A stretch of DNA of 9,398 bases, from the NCBI GenBank assembly GCA_017421145.1, contig JAFOTA010000122.1, forward strand, positions 1 through 9,398, given 5' to 3'. The notes beneath the pieces were generated by a model. That model was not told the origin of the DNA and made no database searches. It saw only the letters and a list, made by a program, of their open reading frames with translations. The translations under genes were made by a program, and so were the position numbers. Origin of the DNA: Treponema sp. (GTDB taxonomy: Bacteria; Spirochaetota; Spirochaetia; Treponematales; Treponemataceae). This document shows, in pieces, positions 1 through 6,343 of this stretch (within the stretch, counting starts at the first letter, position 1; every line of letters starts with the position of its first letter).

Positions 1-297
1 CAAAATCATAAAAAGATATTTCTGGAAATTTTAGAAAATAATAAATCAGATACTTTTATAAAAAGAGATGCTGTTATGGGACTGGCAAATTTAAAAGATG
101 AATCTTCTGTAGATATAATAATTAAAGCTTGCGAAGAAGAAAGTGCCCATAGTGATTATAACGCTCGGACTTATTTAATTGCCCTGTCAAAAATTAAAGG
201 TGAAAAGGCAAAAAAATATATTGAAAAATATACGAATAGTAAAGAAAAGATGGTTAAAGATATAGCGAAAGAATTACTCGCAGGTTGGGATAACTAA
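1..297 (+). CDS. HEAT-repeat protein, C-terminal fragment (5' end outside window)
   Basis: The frame is open from base 1 to a TAA at 295-297, giving 98 residues. The ATG at 76 is an internal methionine, because in-frame coding runs upstream of it with the same helical pattern. The protein shows paired amphipathic helices typical of HEAT/armadillo-like repeats: a first helix ending in the 'RDAVMGLANLKD' segment, then 'SSVDIIIKACEEE', then a second pair with 'ARTYLIALSKIKGEKA' and a final lysine-rich helix. Such alpha-solenoids usually act as protein-binding scaffolds. Nothing here points to a partner or to catalysis. No signal peptide can be judged because the N-terminus is missing. By hand count it has 84 G+C in 297 bases (28%), against roughly 43-52% in samples of neighbouring genes, and it is lysine-, asparagine- and isoleucine-rich. 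This suggests different ancestry or weak selection on composition. It converges on the next gene with 17 bases between stops. The fold call is fairly sure; the function is unknown. Confidence 0.75.
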   Translation, partial: QNHKKIFLEILENNKSDTFIKRDAVMGLANLKDESSVDIIIKACEEESAHSDYNARTYLIALSKIKGEKAKKYIEKYTNSKEKMVKDIAKELLAGWDN

Positions 298-306
298 GGA
301 ACCGCC

Positions 307-317
307 TGACACTGTCA
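307..317. other. Short palindrome at the convergent HEAT / SUMF1-fold junction
   Basis: TGACA-C-TGTCA (307-317) is a perfect 5-base inverted repeat overlapping the stop codon of the SUMF1-fold gene, followed on the plus strand by TTTTCCTC. It is too short to be a convincing intrinsic terminator (effectively a 4-base stem with a 3-base loop) but is the only structure seen in this 17-base gap between converging genes. Confidence 0.3.
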
Positions 318-1064
318 TTTTCCTCTTACGACCCTGAATCCAAGCATTATGTGGGAGTCCGCCGGATTGAACCAGCTCCTGTAATATGTGAGGCAGAAAA
401 GTTTTGAGGCATAAAAAGTGCCGCCGCGAATTATCCTGTCGTCATCTGTTTTTCCGAAAGATCCGGTGCACCATTCGAATACGTTTCCGCTCATGTCGTA
501 AAGACCGAGTTCGTTCGGGGATTTTGTCATAACGTCATGTGTTTTTTCTCCGCTGTTCGAGCCGTACCATCCGGTTTTTTCTATATCGTTGCTTCCGCTG
601 TATATGTATCCATTGCTTTTGTTTCCGCCCCTTGCGGCATATTCCCATTCAGCTTCGGTAGAGAGCCTGTAGCCGTCTGCGTTTTTGTCCTGCGTCCACT
701 CCCCGTTGATATTTTTTTTGTAGCATGGCTCAAGTCCTTCTTTTTCGCTCAGCTTGTTGCAGTATTCTATTGCGTCATAAAAGCTCACCGATTCGACGGG
801 TTTTGAGTCTCCTTTGAAACTGCTTGGATTTTTTCCGGTCACTTCCCTGTATTCTTTTTGCGTAACCTCATGAGTGCAGATGTAAAAGCTTTCGACAGTC
901 TCCTGATGCCGCTGGTTTATCTTTCCTTCAGGATCTCCCATGTAAAACGTTCCGCCCTCAACGAAAACGAAATCAGAAGAGGAATTTTTTCCGGCAGATT
1001 CTTCCGTAAACAACGCCATGGGAAATACTGCAATCGCAAACAAAACGATAAAAATTTTTTTCAT
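315..1064 (-). CDS. Secreted SUMF1/FGE-sulfatase-fold protein, catalytic cysteines absent
   Basis: This 249-residue protein starts with a Sec signal peptide (MKK, then a hydrophobic stretch at about 4-19), so it should act outside the cytoplasm; there is no lipobox cysteine. The rest is one formylglycine-generating-enzyme-like domain, recognised by its ordered motifs: FVEGGTFYMGD (34-44), HEVTQKEY (65-72), KPVESVSFYDAIEYCNKL (88-105), GYRLSTEAEWEYAARGG (131-147), GLYDMSGNVFEWC (187-199), RIIRGGTF (210-217) and LGFRVVR (241-247). In true FGE two redox-active cysteines lie about 21 and 16 residues before the GFR motif. Here those positions hold Lys and Thr, with a lone Cys at -18 (C224), so the enzyme activity is probably absent. 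The family also contains binding proteins and other oxidases, so the role is open. Translation probably starts from GGAG, 10 bases before the ATG; that site overlaps the last codons of the upstream diguanylate cyclase gene, whose stop lies 4 bases away. The two genes are therefore surely co-transcribed. Confidence 0.9.
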   Translation of the reverse strand: MKKIFIVLFAIAVFPMALFTEESAGKNSSSDFVFVEGGTFYMGDPEGKINQRHQETVESFYICTHEVTQKEYREVTGKNPSSFKGDSKPVESVSFYDAIEYCNKLSEKEGLEPCYKKNINGEWTQDKNADGYRLSTEAEWEYAARGGNKSNGYIYSGSNDIEKTGWYGSNSGEKTHDVMTKSPNELGLYDMSGNVFEWCTGSFGKTDDDRIIRGGTFYASKLFCLTYYRSWFNPADSHIMLGFRVVRGK

Positions 1065-1068
1065 AATT

Positions 1069-2637
1069 TTAATTCTCCATCTGCTCTCTTGCGGCCTTCA
1101 TTTCGATTTTTGCCTTGTACATTTCGGCATCGGCACGCTTGAAAATGTCTTCATAGCCTTGGTCGAGTTCAGGGATGTAGACTGCGTAGCCTATTGCGGC
1201 GGAAATCTTGTCCCAGTACTGCAGCTTTGAATCTTCCTGCCTTGTCTTAAGCTGGAACTTGAAGTCCGTTATGAGCTTTTCAATGTTCCTCAGGTCATTT
1301 CCTTTCAGAATCACCGCGAATTCATCTCCTCCTATCCTGAAAACCGGTGAATGGGTGAAAATGAGGCAGATAATCTGGCAGAGCGTTATTATGGAGACGT
1401 TTCCCTTGTCGTGGCCGTATGTGTCGTTTATTTTTTTCAGGAAGTTCAGGTCGATCATTGCGACTCCCAAATCTTTAAGCCCGTCCGCCATCTCCTGCTT
1501 GATTTTTTGCACTTCCTTGTCGTAGCCCGTCTTGTTTCTGATTCCCGTGAGAGAATCTTTTATGGCAAGCTCGTTCATTTCCAATGCCTGCTGCTTCGTG
1601 TTCTTCAAATCGATCTGAGTTTTCTTTAGATCCTTGATGTAGCGTTCAAGATCATAAATCATGTCGGCGAACTTTGACATTATGACGGATATCTCATCTT
1701 CATTCGTGACTTCCGCCCTAAGCTGCCCGGCGATTTTAGAATCTTTTTTCTGCGAGTAGGTTTCTATCGCTTTACTGATTTTCACGAGTTTCCGTATATA
1801 ATGCGTGCGTATGAACAGAAGGAGAAACAGTGAGAAAAGGATAAGTACGCTTCCGACGACTATCATGTTGCGCATGGTAACCATACCGATTGCACGCTTC
1901 ATTTCGTTTACGTCCGTTTTGATTCCGATGAGACCGAGTTTCTGCCCGTTTATGAAAAGCGGAGTGTAATAGGCATAAAACTCTTCATGATTTTCATTCA
2001 GGACATCGTATCCCTTCGGCCTCTTTCCTGTATCCCATGCTTCCCATATGCGGCTGTCCTTTGATTTCGGATGTTTTTCTGTGATGCCAAGGTCAATGTA
2101 TTTTTTGCCGTTTACGATGCGTTCGTCCCGGATGCTGTTAAGGACGTAAACAAAGTCGTCGGATCCGTCGTCTTTCGGGACTATATAATAAACGTTTGCA
2201 AGGTTGAACATTGCGCATGCGTTTTCAAATGCCGCCTGGTAATATTCGTGGCTGTAAACCTCGTATGCGTTTTTCGTCTGTTCTGAAAGGTCGGAAAAAT
2301 CTATGTCAGTTCCCAGCACAAGACCCGGGTATTCTTTTGAAAGCGAATCTTCATATTCATGCCTTGCGTCCTGGACTGCATTTGTGTCAAAATCATGCGG
2401 GACAAGCAGATTCCCGGATTTTTCAAGAAAATAATCCTGGTACCAGATAAAATAGATGTCATCGGATATGAGGAGCTGCTCAAGATACGAGGATACGAAA
2501 TGGACGCTCTCCTCACGCTGCTGCTTGTAAATGCCGCTCTGGTTTATATAGGAAAGAACTGTGCTTATGACAAGTGCGAAAAGAGTAAACGCCGCAAACA
2601 TTACGGTGAATTTGAATGTAAGGTTCCGCTTTTTCAT
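1069..2637 (-). CDS. Membrane diguanylate cyclase with extracytoplasmic sensor (GGDEF)
   Basis: This 522-residue protein is predicted to make c-di-GMP from two GTP at the inner membrane. Order of parts: short basic N-terminus, TM1 at about 12-31, an extracytoplasmic region at about 32-256 that looks Cache/PAS-like (for example YYIVPKDD at 150-157 and YAYYTPLFINGQKLGLIG near 221-238), TM2 at about 257-277, a HAMP-like linker, a coiled coil (about 325-360), and a GGDEF domain at about 357-515. The signature is intact: RIGGDEF (434-440), metal-binding D396 in MIDLNFLKKIND, and N404. The Asp normally following GHxxG is Asn (N413), a change I believe is common in related GGDEF proteins. The RxxD inhibitory site is absent (FTHS at 427-430), so product inhibition of the usual type is not expected. 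Start: the frame extends upstream to 2754, but AGAGG at 2644-2648 lies 6 bases before the ATG at 2637, and a promoter lies at 2668-2695, which makes the longer form unlikely. The ATG at 2643 is a less well spaced alternative. It is co-transcribed with the SUMF1-fold gene. Confidence 0.93.
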   Translation of the reverse strand: MKKRNLTFKFTVMFAAFTLFALVISTVLSYINQSGIYKQQREESVHFVSSYLEQLLISDDIYFIWYQDYFLEKSGNLLVPHDFDTNAVQDARHEYEDSLSKEYPGLVLGTDIDFSDLSEQTKNAYEVYSHEYYQAAFENACAMFNLANVYYIVPKDDGSDDFVYVLNSIRDERIVNGKKYIDLGITEKHPKSKDSRIWEAWDTGKRPKGYDVLNENHEEFYAYYTPLFINGQKLGLIGIKTDVNEMKRAIGMVTMRNMIVVGSVLILFSLFLLLFIRTHYIRKLVKISKAIETYSQKKDSKIAGQLRAEVTNEDEISVIMSKFADMIYDLERYIKDLKKTQIDLKNTKQQALEMNELAIKDSLTGIRNKTGYDKEVQKIKQEMADGLKDLGVAMIDLNFLKKINDTYGHDKGNVSIITLCQIICLIFTHSPVFRIGGDEFAVILKGNDLRNIEKLITDFKFQLKTRQEDSKLQYWDKISAAIGYAVYIPELDQGYEDIFKRADAEMYKAKIEMKAAREQMEN

Positions 2638-2643
2638 GGGCAT

Positions 2644-2648
2644 CCTCT
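2644..2648 (-). promoter_or_regulatory. Ribosome binding site deciding the diguanylate cyclase start
   Basis: The minus strand reads AGAGG six bases before the ATG at 2637 and directly against another ATG at 2643. Normal spacing favours 2637, which also gives a typical MKK-R N-terminus before the first membrane helix. Confidence 0.65.
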
Positions 2649-2667
2649 TCAAGATATTATAAATTTC

Positions 2668-2695
2668 ATTATACCACGGCTTTTTATAAAAGCAA
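2668..2695 (-). promoter_or_regulatory. Sigma70-type promoter for the diguanylate cyclase / SUMF1-fold unit
   Basis: On the minus strand a perfect TATAAT (2673-2668) is preceded by TGG, forming an extended -10 (TGnTATAAT). A -35-like TTGCTT lies at 2695-2690 with a 16-base spacer. Transcription would start near 2661, leaving a leader of about 24 bases with the ribosome binding site. The match is by eye; no start-site data are available. Confidence 0.65.
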
Positions 2696-2760
2696 GCCAA
2701 ACGAATTTTGAAAAATACCTTATTTTGTTTTCCAAATGTAATTCGCGGTTCCAAAACTTA

Positions 2761-2788
2761 TTGCAAATTTTTATGTTTTGCGTACAAT
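2761..2788 (+). promoter_or_regulatory. Candidate sigma70-type promoter for alr
   Basis: TTGCAA (2761-2766, 4 of 6 to TTGACA) and TACAAT (2783-2788, 5 of 6 to TATAAT) are separated by 16 bases. Transcription would start near 2795 and give a leader of about 55 bases. The site is back to back with the opposite promoter, with about 65 bases between the two -35 elements. Moderate support, by eye only. Confidence 0.5.
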
Positions 2789-2799
2789 AATAGCCGGTG

Positions 2800-2820
2800 C
2801 GGAAAACTATTTGATTTCCG
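2800..2820 (+). other. Inverted repeat in the alr leader
   Basis: CGGAAA (2800-2805) and TTTCCG (2815-2820) are perfect inverted repeats around a 9-base loop, inside the predicted alr leader and about 20 bases before the ribosome binding site. With one mismatch the stem gains two more pairs (GT 2797-2798 with AC 2822-2823). No T-run follows, so it is not a terminator. It could be a small leader hairpin or chance. Confidence 0.3.
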
Positions 2821-2839
2821 GACAGTTCGAATCAGGCAC

Positions 2840-2845
2840 AGGTGG
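2840..2845 (+). promoter_or_regulatory. Ribosome binding site deciding the alr start
   Basis: AGGTGG lies 5 bases before the ATG at 2851. An in-frame GTG at 2842 would extend the protein by three residues but falls inside this binding site, so 2851 is the better start. Confidence 0.75.
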
Positions 2846-2850
2846 AAATT

Positions 2851-4005
2851 ATGCGTGCGACAAAAGCCATTATACATATTGATTATTTCAAGGAAAACAT
2901 AAGGAACATAAGGCGGTTCACTGCTTCCGGCGTGAAGATGTGCGTTCCTGTCAAGGCAGATGCCTACGGCCATGGAGCGGTTGAATGCGCGAAGGCTGCC
3001 CTTGATTGCGGAGTCGATTATCTTGCTGTTGCGACGGTCGATGAAGGCGTGGAGCTTAGGAATGCCGGAATTGATGCTCCAATCCTGCTTTTCAGCCTTT
3101 GTTCCCCGGAGGAAATCCATGATGCGGTGAGCCATGACATAACGCCTTTCGTGTTTGACCGTGACTATATCCGCATGGTTGACGATGAGGCCGGCCGTCT
3201 CGGAAAAAAGAAGTTCCCGGTGCATCTTGCCGTTGATACAGGCATGGGTAGAATCGGCTGTATGCCTTCTGAGGCTGCTGATCTTGCATCTTTTGTGTGC
3301 GGTTCGGAAAATCTTTTTCTTGAAGGAACCATGACGCATTTTGCGACAAGCGACTGCAAGGATCCAGATTCAATTGAATATACGAAGCTTCAGTTCAAAA
3401 GATTTACGGATGCGATAGAAAGCATACGCGCCAGGGGACTGAATCCTGGAATCTGCCACTGTGCGAATTCAGCCGCGACTCTTGACCTTCCGAAAACCCA
3501 CCTTGACATGGTGCGCCCGGGAATAATCGTGTACGGTTATGACGCAGGGGATGTCAATTCGGACTATCTTTCAAAAAAAGGTACCCCGATAGATTTGAAG
3601 CCTGTGATGACGCTTGAAACCGAAGTAAGCGCGGTACGGCATTTCAGCAAAGGTTCTTCAGTCGGATACGGACGCACATGGACAGCCGATAAAGACACCG
3701 ACATTGCCGTTCTTACAATCGGATACGGCGACGGATTCGTCAGGCGTTTTTCTTCTGCAGGAATAAAGGTTTCGATCAACGGAAAGGAATATCCTGTGAG
3801 GGGAAGAATATGCATGGATCAGTGCATGGTCGATCTCGGCCTCGGTTCCGACGTCAAGAGATGGGACAGGGCCGTGATTTTCGGTTCAAAGGCTGACGGA
3901 GCGATGCAGACGGCAGAAGATATCGCAAGGATGACGGGAACCATTTCCTACGAGATAACGACTGTGCTCACAAGGCGCGTCCCTAGAAAATACGTGGGCA
4001 TCTGA
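2851..4005 (+). CDS. alr: Alanine racemase
   Basis: This 384-residue cytoplasmic PLP enzyme interconverts L- and D-alanine, supplying D-Ala for peptidoglycan. Length and motifs match the standard family. The PLP-binding lysine is K35 in VPVKADAYGHG (32-42). GMGRIG (131-136) follows, then HCANSAAT (203-210) and MVRPGIIVYGY (220-230), whose Arg (R222) is expected to contact the PLP ring nitrogen. The second catalytic base is Y273 in SVGYGRTW, followed by IGYGDGF (290-296) in the C-terminal beta domain and GRICMDQCMVDLG (318-330). Both catalytic residues are present, so it should be active. It stands alone on the plus strand with its own promoter and ribosome binding site. It diverges from the diguanylate cyclase unit and converges on folC with 17 bases between stops. 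No other cell-wall gene is next to it. Identification is very secure. Confidence 0.97.
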   Translation: MRATKAIIHIDYFKENIRNIRRFTASGVKMCVPVKADAYGHGAVECAKAALDCGVDYLAVATVDEGVELRNAGIDAPILLFSLCSPEEIHDAVSHDITPFVFDRDYIRMVDDEAGRLGKKKFPVHLAVDTGMGRIGCMPSEAADLASFVCGSENLFLEGTMTHFATSDCKDPDSIEYTKLQFKRFTDAIESIRARGLNPGICHCANSAATLDLPKTHLDMVRPGIIVYGYDAGDVNSDYLSKKGTPIDLKPVMTLETEVSAVRHFSKGSSVGYGRTWTADKDTDIAVLTIGYGDGFVRRFSSAGIKVSINGKEYPVRGRICMDQCMVDLGLGSDVKRWDRAVIFGSKADGAMQTAEDIARMTGTISYEITTVLTRRVPRKYVGI

Positions 4006-4022
4006 TCATAATCCGGTTACGG
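4006..4022. other. Convergent gap between alr and folC
   Basis: Only 17 bases separate the two stop codons. The best structure seen is a 3-base stem (CCG, 4-base loop, CGG at 4013-4022) without a T-run in the gap, so I do not call a terminator. The two transcripts may simply overlap at their ends. Confidence 0.6.
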
Positions 4023-5447
4023 TCAATTTTCCCTTATGAACTTTTTCACTTCCGAGACAAGGTAGAAGCTTCCGACAACCAGCAATGGAGTGCGGTCGCT
4101 GTATGCCTTAGCCAGGGCATGTCCTATCCCGGATTCAAAATCCATGTATGACACGAAATCCATGCCGGATCTTGCGAAAGCTGATTCTGCCCTCGGTAGG
4201 TCGGCTGCTTTTACCGTGCCCGGGATCGTAAGGGTTATGTGGGAGAATTTTCCGGCGAAAATAGGTGCGATGTCCTCAACGTCCTTGTCCGATGCACATG
4301 CGAAAAGAAGCTGCGGTTCAGAATCCTTTCCGAACACCTTGAAAAACGTATCCACTGTGAACGAGACGCTTGACGGTGTGTGCGCTCCGTCCAAAACAAC
4401 CGGCCTTGGTCCTGATTCCATCGCCGTTATCTCGAATCTTCCGGGAAGGCTCGCCTTTGAAAGTCCGCGTTCTATGATTTTTTCGTCCATGTCCGGGAAC
4501 GTTTTTTTTACCGCGACAGATGCCAGGGCTGCGTTGTCTGCCTGGAAGTCACCGAGCATTTTCAGGGAAACGTTGAGCGGCCTTGAAAAATATCCTGACT
4601 CCAGCGTAAAATCCATTGATCCCAGTAGATTTGTATGTGTATTTTTATCGACAGAGCAAGAATTTTCTATATTTTCCTGTACATTTGTAAGTTTGTTTTT
4701 GTATACTAAGTTGGAAATCTTCGTTTCTTCATCTGCAAAAATTATCGGGGCGTTTTTTTCTTTTGCGATCTGCCGGAAAATCTCCCGGACGGATTTTTCA
4801 TTCTGCTTTCCGATTATGACGGGAACCCCTTCTTTTATTATGCCGCCTTTTTCCGCCGCAATCTTTTCGACCGTGTCTCCGAGATATTCGGTGTGCTCAA
4901 GCTCTATCCTGTTTATGCAGCAGCATTCCGGTGAAATTACGTTCGTTGCGTCGAGCCTTCCGCCAAGACCGACCTCGTAAACAGCCCAAGTGCATCCGGC
5001 TTTCCTGAAACATTCCATGCCGTAGAGCGTCACAAGCTCAAACCAAGTGACCGGCCTACCACCGGGAAGATCTTCCGCTTTTATTCCACCGATTTTTTCA
5101 ATCAACGAGTTTGCGGCATCCCTGTACACTTCCGGAGGAAAATATCCTTGGGGGCTTCCGATGCGTTCGCAGAAATCAAGTATGTGCGGCGATGTGTAAA
5201 GTCCTGTCCTGAATCCGGCTTCGGAGAGTATGCTTGAAATCATTTCGGAGACCGAGCCTTTTCCCTTGGATCCTGCCACATGGAAAGACCTGCATGAGTC
5301 CTGGGGGTTTCCTGTTTCGGAGCAGAGAGCTTTCATCGTGTCAAGCCAGAATATGTTTTTCTGGGGTGTCTTTTCAAAGTTAAGGTACATGTCCGCCCAT
5401 TCGCAGAATTTTTGTGCTTCCAGGGCTGATTTTGCGGAATCCGTCAT
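4023..5447 (-). CDS. folC: Folylpolyglutamate synthase / dihydrofolate synthase
   Basis: This 474-residue Mur-ligase-family enzyme adds glutamate to folates with ATP, and in bifunctional forms also to dihydropteroate; which of the two applies here cannot be read from the sequence. Motifs in order: P-loop FHVAGSKGKGS (55-65, where many members have GTNGKGS), YTSPH (84-88), YEVGLGGRLDATN (157-169), ELEHTEYLGDTVEKIAAEKGGI (182-203; Glu replaces the usual Asp before His), the C-terminal domain junction SLPGRFE (333-339) and VLDGAHTP (351-358). It is somewhat longer than the common 420-440 residues; part of the excess is an AT-rich, Asn/Lys-rich segment at 243-276. The start is firm: AGGAGG at 5458-5463 lies 10 bases upstream, and the ATG overlaps the stop of the DUF4340 gene as ATGA (5447-5444), which suggests translational coupling. 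It is the last gene of the operon, and no clear terminator hairpin is visible after it. Confidence 0.95.
   Translation of the reverse strand: MTDSAKSALEAQKFCEWADMYLNFEKTPQKNIFWLDTMKALCSETGNPQDSCRSFHVAGSKGKGSVSEMISSILSEAGFRTGLYTSPHILDFCERIGSPQGYFPPEVYRDAANSLIEKIGGIKAEDLPGGRPVTWFELVTLYGMECFRKAGCTWAVYEVGLGGRLDATNVISPECCCINRIELEHTEYLGDTVEKIAAEKGGIIKEGVPVIIGKQNEKSVREIFRQIAKEKNAPIIFADEETKISNLVYKNKLTNVQENIENSCSVDKNTHTNLLGSMDFTLESGYFSRPLNVSLKMLGDFQADNAALASVAVKKTFPDMDEKIIERGLSKASLPGRFEITAMESGPRPVVLDGAHTPSSVSFTVDTFFKVFGKDSEPQLLFACASDKDVEDIAPIFAGKFSHITLTIPGTVKAADLPRAESAFARSGMDFVSYMDFESGIGHALAKAYSDRTPLLVVGSFYLVSEVKKFIREN
4621..4720 (-). other. AT-rich in-frame island within folC with an imperfect direct repeat
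   Basis: This 100-base stretch has 29 G+C by hand count, far below the rest of folC, and encodes residues about 243-276, rich in Asn, Lys and Thr. Two 17-base segments at 4622-4638 and 4676-4692 match at 14 of 17 positions, in the same direction and 54 bases apart, so exactly 18 codons. Reading frame is kept throughout. It may be a fast-evolving surface loop or an inserted sequence. Confidence 0.45.
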
Positions 5448-6343
5448 TGCTGTACGACCTCCTCCGAGAATTTTTCAAGCGTCCACTGGCTCATTGTGTA
5501 CGCATAGTTGAACGATTCGACGGCTTTCTTTTCGTCCGCATCTGCCGAAGGTCCCGCAATGAAGAACGGAACTATATTATAAAGGCTTTCGCTCTGCATG
5601 TCGCTCTTGTAAATCAGGAATCTTGCCGAAGAACCGTTCTCAAAATCCTTTCTGAACGTGTAGTCCGGCTGTTTTCCGGCTGCATTGAAATCGACAAGCG
5701 CTCCGTGCCTCAAAAGGGATTCCGATTTCATCCTCGTGTATCCGGTCAGTGCCTGAGGGTATACGAACGGATCAGCCCAGAACGATGCAGATGCGCTCAG
5801 GTAGCTTTTTATGGATATGTCAGTCTGGAACACGGTTTCCTTTCCGTGCACCCTGAATGCAGCCCTTGACGTGAGGTAGTCTGATTTTCCGAAGAAGATT
5901 TCGGTTATTATCTTTCCGCTTCCGTCGTAGAACCCAAGCTTGAACGCAGATTCTTCGCCCAGACCGAATGATTCCCATGCATCCTTTGTAGATGCGGCCG
6001 TATACACGTTCACTATCTGCGAGCATTTGTCAAGCAGCGTAGCGACGTTCTGGTTGTCGGCCGGCCATTTTTTTCCGGTCGATGAATCGGTTCCCACCCA
6101 GAATCCGCCGTTTTTTTCAAGCGTCACTTTCTGCATTTCACCGTCTTCGTCATTTTCCGAAAACGTTATGGACGCTATTTCCGGTATCTTGTTCACGTTC
6201 AGTACCGCTGATTTGACCGACGGAGCGGACGTTTTTTTTGTGAAAGGCATCATCGTGATTATGAAGACCAGAAGCAGAAAAATGTCGGCGCACAGGAAAA
6301 TGAAAAGTCCCTTTTTTCTCTTTCGTTCTTTCGTGTCGTTCAT
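5444..6343 (-). CDS. Membrane-anchored DUF4340 protein of the Gld-like ABC complex
   Basis: This 299-residue protein has a short lysine/arginine-rich N-terminus, one transmembrane helix at about 13-33, and then a region expected on the outer face of the membrane. The region resembles DUF4340: a repeated pattern of beta strands carrying an 'EKNGGFWVG' strand (76-84), WPADNQNVATLLD (93-105, the usual position where the pattern asks how far a value sits above threshold), ESFGLGEESAFKLGFYDGSGK (124-144), then EIFFGKS (148-154) and AAFRVHGKETVFQTD (161-175). No catalytic residues are known for the family, and no function should be assigned. Members are often found beside GldG-type proteins, as here. 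The start ATG overlaps the stop of the permease gene (ATGA, 6343-6340), with GAGG 8 bases upstream inside the permease's last codons. The stop overlaps the folC start in the same way. It is likely a partner subunit of the upstream ABC complex. Family call fairly sure. Confidence 0.83.
   Translation of the reverse strand: MNDTKERKRKKGLFIFLCADIFLLLVFIITMMPFTKKTSAPSVKSAVLNVNKIPEIASITFSENDEDGEMQKVTLEKNGGFWVGTDSSTGKKWPADNQNVATLLDKCSQIVNVYTAASTKDAWESFGLGEESAFKLGFYDGSGKIITEIFFGKSDYLTSRAAFRVHGKETVFQTDISIKSYLSASASFWADPFVYPQALTGYTRMKSESLLRHGALVDFNAAGKQPDYTFRKDFENGSSARFLIYKSDMQSESLYNIVPFFIAGPSADADEKKAVESFNYAYTMSQWTLEKFSEEVVQQ

Noticed and set aside
2638..2754. Longer N-terminus of the diguanylate cyclase (start at 2754)
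   Set aside because: It would translate through the extended -10 promoter, and the ribosome binding site with normal spacing is at the ATG at 2637.
2842..2850. GTG start for alr
   Set aside because: The GTG lies inside the AGGTGG ribosome binding site of the ATG at 2851.
2758..3339. Minus-strand open frame of 193 residues across the start of alr
   Set aside because: It covers the conserved N-terminal half of alr in antisense and the alr promoter; its product has no recognisable domain.
4003..4030. Bidirectional terminator between alr and folC
   Set aside because: The only stem is three base pairs and there is no proper GC-rich hairpin with a T-run on either strand.
4090..4980. Long plus-strand open frame of 296 residues opposite folC
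   Set aside because: It is the antisense of folC, whose conserved motifs are all on the minus strand. The product is serine-rich with no recognisable domain and there is no good ribosome binding site.
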